64,000 nucleotides of DNA from NCBI GenBank assembly GCA_048262715.1, contig JBLXEV010000002.1, forward strand, positions 186,001-250,000, in the 5' to 3' direction. Position 1 is the first letter of the stretch. Each line of letters opens with the position of its first letter. This DNA is from Albirhodobacter sp048262715. Its GTDB lineage: Bacteria > Pseudomonadota > Alphaproteobacteria > Rhodobacterales > Rhodobacteraceae. This document shows, in pieces, positions 57,137-64,000 of this stretch. Position numbers and translations under genes: made by a program. Under the pieces are notes generated by a model, which worked only from the letters and a program-made list of their open reading frames with translations, had not been told where the DNA came from and did not search any database.

Positions 57137-59980
57137 TTAGCTCTCGTCATTGGGCGGCGTTACCTCGTCCGACGGCGGCTGGGTCGCTGCGGTATCCGAG
57201 ATCGCGGCCTCGGTCACGTCGCCTTCCGCCACAGCGGCCTCGACGATCTCTGCCTCTTCCTCTCCCTGATCGGCAATCCGTGCGACCGAGACGACAACCT
57301 CGTTCTTCGCCGTGTCGAAGACTTTGACACCCCCGGCCGAGCGCGAGCGGAACGAGATCTGGTTGACCGGAACGCGGATAGATTGGCCGGTGGAGGTCGC
57401 CAGCATCACCTGATCGCTGGGCTCGACAGGGAAGGAGGCCACAAGCGCGCCACCGCGCATCGATTTCTCGATCGCCGTGATGCCTTGGCCGCCACGCCCG
57501 CGCACGATGTAATCATGCGAAGAGGAGAGCTTGCCCGCGCCCTTGGCGGTGATCGTGAGGATCATCGTTTGCGCCTCCAGCATCTCAGCGTAGCGCTCAT
57601 CCGTGAGTTGCCCCTCAGCGACGACGGTCTCGCCCTCGTCCTCATCGGTCTCGACGGCCTCTACCTCTTCCGCACCGCGCTCCACGCGGTAGCGCTTGAG
57701 GAAGGCCGTGCGCTCCCATGGCTCGGCGTCGAAGTGGCGCAGTACGGCCATCGAGACGACCTCATCCTCGGCCTGCAAGCGGACGCCGCGCACACCCGTT
57801 GAATCGCGGCCTTTGAACACGCGCACTTCGGGGACGGGGAAGCGGATCGCGCGGCCTGCGGCGGTGACGAGCATGATGTCATCCTCCTCGGTGCACATCC
57901 GCGCATTCACGAGGTTCACGCCCTCGGGCAGCTTCATCGCGATCTTGCCATTGCGTTTGACATTGGCAAAATCGGAAAGCGCGTTGCGGCGCACGCTGCC
58001 GTCCGTGGTCGAGAAGAAGACCTGATAGTTATCCCATTCCAGCTCCGGCGCATCCACCGGCATCAAAGCCGCGATGGAAACCCCGACCGGAATCGGCAGG
58101 ATATTCACGATCGCCTTGCCCTTGGCCGTCCGCCCCGCCAGCGGCAAGCGCCAGCATTTGAGCGAATAGACCATACCATCTGTGGTGAAGAACAAGAGCT
58201 GCGTATGGGTATTGGCCACGAACAACGTGGTGACCACATCATCTTCCTTGGTCGCCATCGACGACAAGCCCTTGCCGCCGCGCCGCTGCGCGCGGAACTC
58301 GGCCAAGTTCGTGCGCTTGATATAGCCGCCAGAGGTGATGGTCACGACCATATCCTCGCGCTCGATGAGATCCTCATCGTCCATATCGCCCGCCCAGTCG
58401 ATGATCTCGGTCCGGCGCGGGACGGCGAATTGGGTGCGCACGTCGATCAACTCGTTCGAGATGATCTCCATGATCCGCTCACGCGAGGCGAGGATGTCGA
58501 GATATTCGCGGATCTTCGACGCCAGATCTTGCAGCTCGTCGGTGACCTCTTGCACGCCCATCGCGGTGAGGCGTTGCAGGCGCAGCTCTAGAATCGCGCG
58601 GGCCTGCACCTCGGAGAGGTTATAGGTGCCGTCGTCATTCACCGGATGCAGCGGGTCGTCGATCAGCTTGAGATATTCAACGATATCATGCGCGGGCCAG
58701 CGCCGCGTCATCAGCTTCTCGCGCGCTTCCGCAGCATCTTTCGAGGCGCGGATCGTGCGGACAATCTCATCCACATTGGAAACCGCCACCGCGAGACCGC
58801 ACAGGATATGCGAGCGTTCGCGTGCACGGCGCAGCTCGTAAGCGGTGCGGCGCGCGACAACTTCTTCGCGGAAGGTAATGAAATGACGCAGGAAATCGCG
58901 CAGGAGCAGCTGCTCCGGCCGACCGCCGTTCAGCGCCAGCATATTGCAGCCAAACGAGGTTTGCATCGCGGTGAAGCGGAACAATTGGTTCAGCACCACA
59001 TCCGGCGTCGCATCGCGCTTCAATTCGATCACAACCCGAACGCCAACGCGGTCGGATTCGTCTTGGATATGCGAAATGCCCTCTAACTTCTTGTCGCGCA
59101 CCAGCTCCGCGATCTTCTCGATCATCGTCGCCTTGTTCACCTGATAGGGGATCTCGTCGAGGACAATGGCATAACGATCCTTGCGGATCTCCTCGATGCG
59201 GGTTTTCGCGCGGATGATGACCGAACCACGGCCCTCGAGATAGGCTTTGCGCGCACCGCCACGGCCCATGATGAGGCCGCCTGTCGGGAAGTCCGGCGCG
59301 GGGACGAATTCCATCAAGCGTTCGTCAGAAATATCGGGATCCTGTATCATCGCCAGCGTCGCGTTGATCACCTCGCCCAAGTTATGCGGCGGGATATTCG
59401 TCGCCATGCCGACAGCGATACCGCCAGCCCCGTTGACGAGCATATTGGGGAAGCGCGCGGGCAGAACCGTCGGCTCGCGGTCTTTGCCATCATAGTTGTC
59501 TTGGAAATCGACGGTATCCTTGTCGATATCGGCCAGCAGGAAGGCAGCGGGCTTATCCATCCGCACTTCTGTGTAGCGCATCGCCGCCGCAGAATCGCCG
59601 TCCATCGAGCCGAAGTTGCCTTGCCCGTCGAGAAGCGGCAGCGACATCGAGAAGGGTTGCGCCATCCGCACCAACGCATCATAGATCGCGGCGTCGCCAT
59701 GCGGGTGGTATTTCCCCATCACATCGCCCACAGGCCGCGCCGATTTGCGGTAGGGCTTGTCGTGGCCGTTGCCCGTCTCGCTCATCGCATAGAGGATCCG
59801 GCGGTGCACCGGCTTCAACCCGTCGCGCAGATCGGGGATCGCGCGGCTCACGATCACCGACATTGCATAGTCGAGATAGGCCGTCTTCATCTCATCGGCG
59901 ATCGAGACGGTCGGGCCCAGATGGACCGCGCGCTCAGGCTTGGATTCAGTGGATTCAGGCGTCTCAGGGGTATCGGTCAC
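57137..59980 (-). CDS. gyrA: DNA gyrase subunit A
   Basis: 947-residue gyrase A subunit, which breaks and rejoins DNA. RAIPDLRDGLKPVHRRILYA opens the winged-helix part, with the quinolone region reading KYHPHGDAAIYDALVRMAQP: Ala replaces the usual Ser83 (E. coli numbering), while Asp87 stays. The catalytic Tyr is in AAMRYTEVRMDKPA. Six beta-pinwheel blades and a GyrA box (QRRGGKGLSSM) follow. The start is GTG at 59980, and the last 70 residues are acidic. It is preceded by a 279-bp gap with a dispersed repeat. Confidence 0.96.
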   Translation of the reverse strand: MTDTPETPESTESKPERAVHLGPTVSIADEMKTAYLDYAMSVIVSRAIPDLRDGLKPVHRRILYAMSETGNGHDKPYRKSARPVGDVMGKYHPHGDAAIYDALVRMAQPFSMSLPLLDGQGNFGSMDGDSAAAMRYTEVRMDKPAAFLLADIDKDTVDFQDNYDGKDREPTVLPARFPNMLVNGAGGIAVGMATNIPPHNLGEVINATLAMIQDPDISDERLMEFVPAPDFPTGGLIMGRGGARKAYLEGRGSVIIRAKTRIEEIRKDRYAIVLDEIPYQVNKATMIEKIAELVRDKKLEGISHIQDESDRVGVRVVIELKRDATPDVVLNQLFRFTAMQTSFGCNMLALNGGRPEQLLLRDFLRHFITFREEVVARRTAYELRRARERSHILCGLAVAVSNVDEIVRTIRASKDAAEAREKLMTRRWPAHDIVEYLKLIDDPLHPVNDDGTYNLSEVQARAILELRLQRLTAMGVQEVTDELQDLASKIREYLDILASRERIMEIISNELIDVRTQFAVPRRTEIIDWAGDMDDEDLIEREDMVVTITSGGYIKRTNLAEFRAQRRGGKGLSSMATKEDDVVTTLFVANTHTQLLFFTTDGMVYSLKCWRLPLAGRTAKGKAIVNILPIPVGVSIAALMPVDAPELEWDNYQVFFSTTDGSVRRNALSDFANVKRNGKIAMKLPEGVNLVNARMCTEEDDIMLVTAAGRAIRFPVPEVRVFKGRDSTGVRGVRLQAEDEVVSMAVLRHFDAEPWERTAFLKRYRVERGAEEVEAVETDEDEGETVVAEGQLTDERYAEMLEAQTMILTITAKGAGKLSSSHDYIVRGRGGQGITAIEKSMRGGALVASFPVEPSDQVMLATSTGQSIRVPVNQISFRSRSAGGVKVFDTAKNEVVVSVARIADQGEEEAEIVEAAVAEGDVTEAAISDTAATQPPSDEVTPPNDES

Positions 59981-60147
59981 GCTTGGCTCGCAATTCTAGA
60001 TTTTGTTATGCCGGACTATAGCCGATGCAAAGGCTTGGGTGCAATGCGCTTGGCCGATGAACTGGGATCAATCGGCGGGCATTCTCGAGGTCATGTAGAA
60101 AACTGCGCGCATCGGGGCCAAATCCGGCGCGCTGGCGACGGGTTTGG

Positions 60148-60230
60148 GATGCCTCCGGCGGGGATATTTAGGTCTCAGTGGAAAGACGATCTCGTTTCCT
60201 CAGAGTTTAAATATCCCCGCCGGAGGCATC
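60148..60230. repeat. Dispersed intergenic inverted repeat, copy 5 (perfect 23-bp arms)
   Basis: GATGCCTCCGGCGGGGATAT (from 60148) and ATATCCCCGCCGGAGGCATC (to 60230) are the outer parts of 23-nt arms that match without error, around a 37-nt centre. It lies between dsbB and gyrA, both minus-strand, so it is downstream of neither gyrA's stop nor dsbB's start; it precedes gyrA's promoter and follows the dsbB 3' end. Confidence 0.9.
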
Positions 60231-60259
60231 GACCGCGGTCTCAGGGGCACGCCGGTGGA

Positions 60260-60763
60260 TCAGACGCCGCGGCGGGAGCGCATATAGGCCATGATCCAGA
60301 GGGCCGCGAACAGGGCCGAGGCGATCACATTGAGGTTTGGCATAGTGATCCCGAACATCTGCCAAGCGATCTCGTCACAGCGGATCAGCGGCGCATTGCG
60401 GATCTGGGCCAGAAGATCGCCCGCCGCGATATCGGTGACGCCGTTGGAGGTGCAGCTATCGGGGCCTGCGAAGATGTGGCGCTCGACGCCGGAATGGTAG
60501 ATCGCGAGGCCGGTGTTCCACAGCATCAAAGCTGCTCCCGCCAGCAGGGCGAGGCGGCGAATTGCGCCGCTTGCGAGCTTGTTGCCGGGCAGGGCGAAGA
60601 GCGCCGCGCCCAAAATCGCCGCGAACAGATGCGGCCAGCGCTGCCAGATGCACAGATGGCACGGTGCCACGCCGAAATATTGGAAGATCAGCGCCGCGAT
60701 CAATACCGCCGCAGAGCCGAGGGCGGCGAGGCCGATCAGGCAGCGCGAGGAGAGAGGAAACAT
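60260..60763 (-). CDS. dsbB: Disulfide bond formation protein DsbB
   Basis: 167-residue membrane protein that re-oxidises DsbA using quinone. Four helices are seen. The periplasmic-quinone pair is in GVAPCHLCIWQRWPHLFAAI (CxxC), and a second pair is in AGPDSCTSNGVTD and APLIRCDEIAW, all four required cysteines. The usual Arg of the quinone site is in CIWQRW. It starts 1 nt after the stop of the YqaA-type gene, so the two are coupled. Confidence 0.94.
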   Translation of the reverse strand: MFPLSSRCLIGLAALGSAAVLIAALIFQYFGVAPCHLCIWQRWPHLFAAILGAALFALPGNKLASGAIRRLALLAGAALMLWNTGLAIYHSGVERHIFAGPDSCTSNGVTDIAAGDLLAQIRNAPLIRCDEIAWQMFGITMPNLNVIASALFAALWIMAYMRSRRGV

Positions 60764-60764
60764 C

Positions 60765-61349
60765 TTAATGCCCTTTCAACAGGAACAGCGCCAGCGCCGC
60801 GATCACCACCAAGCCGCCTGCGACCCACATCATCCGGCGTTCGATGAAGGCGACCATCTGCGGGCCGTAGCGGCTGAGCAACCAGCCGAGCCCGTAAAAC
60901 CGCCCGCCGCGCGCGACGATGGCGGAGAGGATGAACAGCACAGGATCGAAGCTTACCGCGCCTGCGAGGATTGTCACCACTTTCATCGGCGGCACATGGG
61001 CGAGGCCCGAGGTCACCAGCATGATCAGGATCGCCACCGTGCCTGAGCCTGTCGCAAGCGCGTCGAATGTGTCCATCTTGCCCATGCCTTCCAGCAGTGG
61101 TCGGGCAATGAGATCAAATGCGTAATGGCCCAAGAGCCAGCCGAAAATCCCGCCCAGAACGGAGGTGACCGAGGCAATAAAGGCGTAGCGCCACGTTTTC
61201 TCGGGCTTGGCGAGACACATCGGCACGAAGAGAACATCCGCCGGGATCGGGAAGAACGAGCTCTCGACGAAGCTGACCGCCCCGAGTGCCGTACTGGCGC
61301 GGCGGTGGGCGGCGAGGCCCATGGTCCAATAATAGAGTTTGCGAAGCAT
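60765..61349 (-). CDS. YqaA/DedA-like inner-membrane protein
   Basis: 194-residue membrane protein of the VTT/DedA superfamily, YqaA branch. It has about five hydrophobic segments and the motif VSFVESSFFPIPADVLFVPM near residue 30, LGGIFGWLLGHYAFDLIARP near 65, and an Arg-containing FYGLGWLLSRYGPQM. The E and P of SFFPIPADV and the G-rich loop are typical. MLRKLYYW begins the product; longer starts were rejected. It lies directly upstream of dsbB, so it may aid membrane or periplasm homeostasis; the role is unknown. Confidence 0.88.
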   Translation of the reverse strand: MLRKLYYWTMGLAAHRRASTALGAVSFVESSFFPIPADVLFVPMCLAKPEKTWRYAFIASVTSVLGGIFGWLLGHYAFDLIARPLLEGMGKMDTFDALATGSGTVAILIMLVTSGLAHVPPMKVVTILAGAVSFDPVLFILSAIVARGGRFYGLGWLLSRYGPQMVAFIERRMMWVAGGLVVIAALALFLLKGH

Positions 61350-61541
61350 CACGGGCCCTTTTCTGGTTGGCAAACCCTTTGCGCGGGGAGGCGGGGGCGT
61401 CAAGCCCTCGGGCGCGGGTTGACGGGCGCAAGCGTCGCAAAAGCTGCGACACAGAGACGCAGACCGCATATGAAAGCCCTTTCACCGGATCGGCGGCAGG
61501 AGTAATCTCGCAAATGTGATGAACCTCGAGAGGTGTGTGAG

Positions 61542-62387
61542 ATGAAATGGCAAGGGCGGCGCGGCAGTGCCAATATTGAGGATCGGCGCAGATCCGGTGG
61601 CGTGCGGCGCGTCGGCGGGATCGGCGGCGCAGGCGCGATTGCCGTGTTGCTGATTGGTTATTTCCTCGGTGTCGATGTGACCCCGCTGCTGGAGGGCGGC
61701 ACGGTATCCACCGGCGGCACCACGGAATTGACCGAACGCGACCGCGCAACGGGCGATTTTGTCTCTGTCACGCTGGCCGATACAGAGGAGGTCTGGGAAC
61801 AGATCTTCGCGCAGCAATTGGGCCGCGATTACACGCCCGCGACGCTGGTGCTGTTCAAAGAGGCGACCGGATCGGCCTGCGGCACCGCCTCGGGGGCGAC
61901 GGGGCCGTTTTACTGTCCCAATGATCAGAAAATCTACCTCGACACCGCGTTTTTCACCACGCTGGCGAATGATCTGGGCGCGGGGGGCGATTTCGCGGCG
62001 GCCTATGTCGTGGCGCATGAGGTCGCGCATCACGTGCAGAACGAGTTGGGGATTCTGGGCAAGGTCAATGAGGTGCGCGCGCGGTCCTCTGCAGAGGAAA
62101 GCAACGCGCTGTCGGTCCGGATCGAGCTTCAGGCCGATTGCTTCGCAGGGATCTGGGCCTATCACGCGGCGGAGACCTTTGGCTCGATCGAGCGCGGCGA
62201 TGTCGCCGAGGCGATGAATGCGGCAGCAAGGATCGGGGATGACACCTTGCAGCGCAACGCAGGCCGCCGCCCGATGCCCGATAGCTTCACCCACGGCACC
62301 TCCGAGCAGCGCCAGCGGTGGTTTGGCGTCGGGATGGAGGGCGGAGAGCTGGGATCTTGCGATACGTTCTCGGTGCGCAACCTTTAA
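61542..62387 (+). CDS. Neutral zinc metallopeptidase (YpfJ family)
   Basis: 281-residue membrane-anchored peptidase-like protein. An N-terminal helix (GGAGAIAVLLIGYFLGVDV) follows a basic start (MKWQGRRGSANIEDRRRSGG). The catalytic region has AAYVVAHEVAHHVQNELGIL, an HExxH zinc motif, and VRIELQADCFAGIWAYHAAE giving the third ligand. PFYCPNDQKIYLDTAFFTTL precedes it. These agree with the YpfJ/putative neutral zinc metallopeptidase family. The ATG follows GAGAGG. It reads divergently from the YqaA-type gene. Confidence 0.92.
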   Translation: MKWQGRRGSANIEDRRRSGGVRRVGGIGGAGAIAVLLIGYFLGVDVTPLLEGGTVSTGGTTELTERDRATGDFVSVTLADTEEVWEQIFAQQLGRDYTPATLVLFKEATGSACGTASGATGPFYCPNDQKIYLDTAFFTTLANDLGAGGDFAAAYVVAHEVAHHVQNELGILGKVNEVRARSSAEESNALSVRIELQADCFAGIWAYHAAETFGSIERGDVAEAMNAAARIGDDTLQRNAGRRPMPDSFTHGTSEQRQRWFGVGMEGGELGSCDTFSVRNL

Positions 62388-62479
62388 ACATGCGCGATGC
62401 AGCTGAGCGGGCAGGGAGGCCATCGCAATGGCATGGCCCCTCGACGCCTGCAGCACGCGCGCTATGTAGCGATGTCTCG

Positions 62480-62514
62480 AAGGCTCCGGCAGGCCCCCCT
62501 TGCGCCGGAGCCTT
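62480..62514 (+). terminator. Possible terminator after the metallopeptidase gene
   Basis: An 11-bp stem AAGGCTCCGGC with GCCGGAGCCTT around a 13-nt loop, with only three T after it. It lies about 90 nt past the stop. Confidence 0.55.
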
Positions 62515-62605
62515 TAGAGTTTGGGCGCAGCGCCTTAGCGCAGCTTTGACGACACCGCTTCTTGCGGGGCGGTGAGAAAAATCTTTCCCAGAGGCTTCAA
62601 CGGGG

Positions 62606-62634
62606 CTTGTCTTGGCCCGCGAGTCTGGCTAAAT
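62606..62634 (+). promoter_or_regulatory. Likely promoter of tRNA-Leu
   Basis: A -35 box CTTGTC (62606-62611) and a -10 box CTAAAT (62629-62634) are 17 bp apart and end 12 nt before the tRNA gene. Confidence 0.5.
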
Positions 62635-62646
62635 CACCCACAGCTG

Positions 62647-62730
62647 GCCCGAGTGGTGGAATGGTAGACGCAGCGGATTCAAAATCCGCCGCCGCGAGGC
62701 GTGCGAGTTCGAGTCTCGCCTCGGGCACCA
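62647..62730 (+). tRNA. tRNA-Leu (anticodon CAA)
   Basis: The acceptor stem GCCCGAG (62647-62653) pairs with CTCGGGC (62720-62726), followed by discriminator A and an encoded CCA. The anticodon arm GCGGA-TTCAAAA-TCCGC gives CAA, which reads UUG. GTTCGAGTC is the T-loop, and the long variable arm (GCCGCGAGGCGTGC) is of the class II form typical of Leu. Confidence 0.95.
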
Positions 62731-64000
62731 GCTTGAAATTAAACGATTATTTCGGGTAATTTCTTGGGGGCGATTGCAGGAACAAATCAGGTGTTCCCAA
62801 TCGCGTTCCCACTTTCACCTTTTATTTTCGTTCTGTTCGCCGCTCTCCTACCGCCGCGACATCATCCGGCCGTCGTGTTTCACGCGTTGGAAACCTTTAC
62901 GCCCTCGCTCGCGCTCAAGAGGTGTTCGTGAAATTCACAAGCTCGCCGGTTGCGGTGACACTGCGCAAGAACGCGCACAGCCCATCGCGACCGCATGACC
63001 TACAAAATGGCGAGCTACGGCGAAGCCTCGTTCCCCTCGATCGGCTGACATAGGTCGGGGCGGCGGCGGACACCCCTGCGTGCAGGATGACGCGGCACAT
63101 TGTCGTCTCTGAACATTTGCAGATAGGCCGTGTGCTAAGGGAGAGGCACCTGATGGGGCTGGCGCAAATGCGAATGAGTACCGTCAGCGGGGGACCGCGC
63201 AATCGAGCGGGCTGATACACCTATATAGGGCGAAAGTTTGGCACGTAGGGCGGATCTTGAGCGAGCGTGCAGATCAGGCGTCTGAGCAGGAGGAATTGCG
63301 ATGCGGCCTTCCCCCTGAGGAGTGGCGGAATGCGATCTATTGGCGTTGATTTATGAGGGTTTTCGCAGATCCCGCGGGTGATGGCAGTATTGCTGCGTGC
63401 GACCGACGGCCGCGGTGGGGACAGTCAGTTCTTCAGAACGATCGGCTGCCGGTGCGCTTGAGCCGATAGAAACGCGGAAAAAAGCGCGGCCTGCGCGAGC
63501 AGAATGTGGCGCGATCATGTGCAAAATGATTCGGGTTTCGCGCATGGCGAATAGGAACAGTGCGCGGCTTCGGCCTCGTTTGGTCCAAAATTTGCAACAA
63601 TATGCAGCGCTGAGCCGTTGGCGGGAGTCAAAATGCACATACCGTTAACGTCGCGGTACTTTGCATGATTTCGAAACAATCGACGGGTGGTGTGGCCCTT
63701 CTGATCGGGCCCTGGCAGACGGTTCGTGCGAAAATTCGGCTCGAAAATCGCACAAATCAATGAAAATGCGATGCTTTTAAGCCGGGACGAAATCGGAAAC
63801 AGTTTTCGTGAATTTTAAAGAAATGCAGGGCGTTAAGGCAGAATTTTTCCATTATAGCGGATTAACGCTCTGGTTGTGCAGCAATTAAGCCTTTGCTGGA
63901 AGGGGCGCGCAGAGTATCGAAAGACATGCCCATCTGGGGGGCATCCTGATCATGTGGGTGATTCAGGATCGTTGGTGTCGCAAGATGCTGCCGAATGCGT
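62731..64000. other. Gene-poor region after tRNA-Leu
   Basis: I can support no protein gene in these 1.27 kb. Frames present are short, lack good starts, have no family features and overlap on both strands. An imperfect inverted repeat lies at 62770-62804 (GCGATTG...CAATCGC with GGAAC/GTTCC inside), and GTTCCCA occurs twice 12 bp apart (62793 and 62805). From 63640 on the sequence is more AT-rich and looks like an untranscribed or promoter region. An ATG at 63952 opens a frame that runs out of the window (MWVIQDRWCRKMLPNA), too short to judge. Confidence 0.6.

Noticed and set aside
59981..60259. Replication origin near gyrA
   Set aside because: No cluster of DnaA boxes and no dnaA, dnaN or parAB gene; the structure here is the dispersed repeat.
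62915..63638. Protein genes after tRNA-Leu (62915-63220 and 63351-63638 on the minus strand, 63397-63648 on plus)
   Set aside because: Overlapping frames on both strands, composition rich in Arg, Ser and Cys, no ribosome-binding sites and no domain.

Overview
The window is a stretch of chromosome from a high-GC alphaproteobacterium of the order Rhodobacterales. This is inferred from several things together: the adjacent sciP (DUF1153) and ctrA cell-cycle genes, lpxI in place of lpxH, a free-standing pterin-binding methionine-synthase-like methyltransferase beside metF, a dctPQM TRAP transporter, a COX15-type heme A synthase, and a GTTC-N7-GTTC (alphaproteobacterial LexA) box. The genus cannot be fixed from the sequence alone. 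Most of the window is ordinary core chromosome with tightly packed, often overlapping genes.

Layout. 0-4.3 kb: the C-terminal part of a DctD-like activator, tandem upstream operators and the dctPQM transporter for C4-dicarboxylates. 4.3-8.8 kb: small metabolic and regulatory genes (a glyoxalase-like protein, a WYL regulator with a perfect palindromic operator next to a divergent gene, a P-loop kinase, a ThiE-like protein, TrmJ). 8.8-9.75 kb: an AT-rich patch with an orphan membrane protein. 9.8-20.7 kb: a nucleotide-binding protein, ctaA, an M32 carboxypeptidase, a P450/hydrolase pair, an M48 protease, a DedA protein, a VWA (CoxE-like) protein coupled to a 54-residue membrane protein that is easily missed, and a lipoprotein. 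21.3-23.5 kb: a one-carbon/methionine module. 23.8-32.5 kb: HEAT-repeat protein, ppx-rlmE, a GAF-Fis regulator with an aldehyde dehydrogenase/DUF779 pair, an AraC regulator and miaA. 32.6-45.6 kb: the envelope supercluster pyrH-frr-uppS-cdsA-dxr-rseP, then bamA-skp-fabZ-lpxA-lpxI-lpxB. 45.8-57 kb: mnmA, sciP-ctrA, ligA-recG, an apparent SOS-controlled 40-residue membrane protein, a Fe-S scaffold, hisI, gluQ, trmFO and a beta-barrel protein. 57.1-62.4 kb: gyrA, dsbB, a YqaA-type membrane protein and a zinc metallopeptidase. 62.65 kb: tRNA-Leu(CAA), followed by about 1.27 kb without a recognisable gene.

Themes. Two activators of the NtrC/Fis lineage appear to have lost what is needed to work with sigma-54 (the GAFTGA loop and Walker-A lysine in one, the whole AAA+ domain in the other). 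Yet each sits beside a good dyad operator, which suggests sigma-70-dependent activation as known for Rhodobacter NtrC. A family of intergenic inverted repeats with the core GGGATATTT...AAATATCCC occurs at five places, mostly between converging genes. Several very small membrane proteins (40, 54 and 56 residues) sit in positions that suggest function. The best candidate for an undescribed system is the 40-residue protein behind a LexA box directly downstream of recG.
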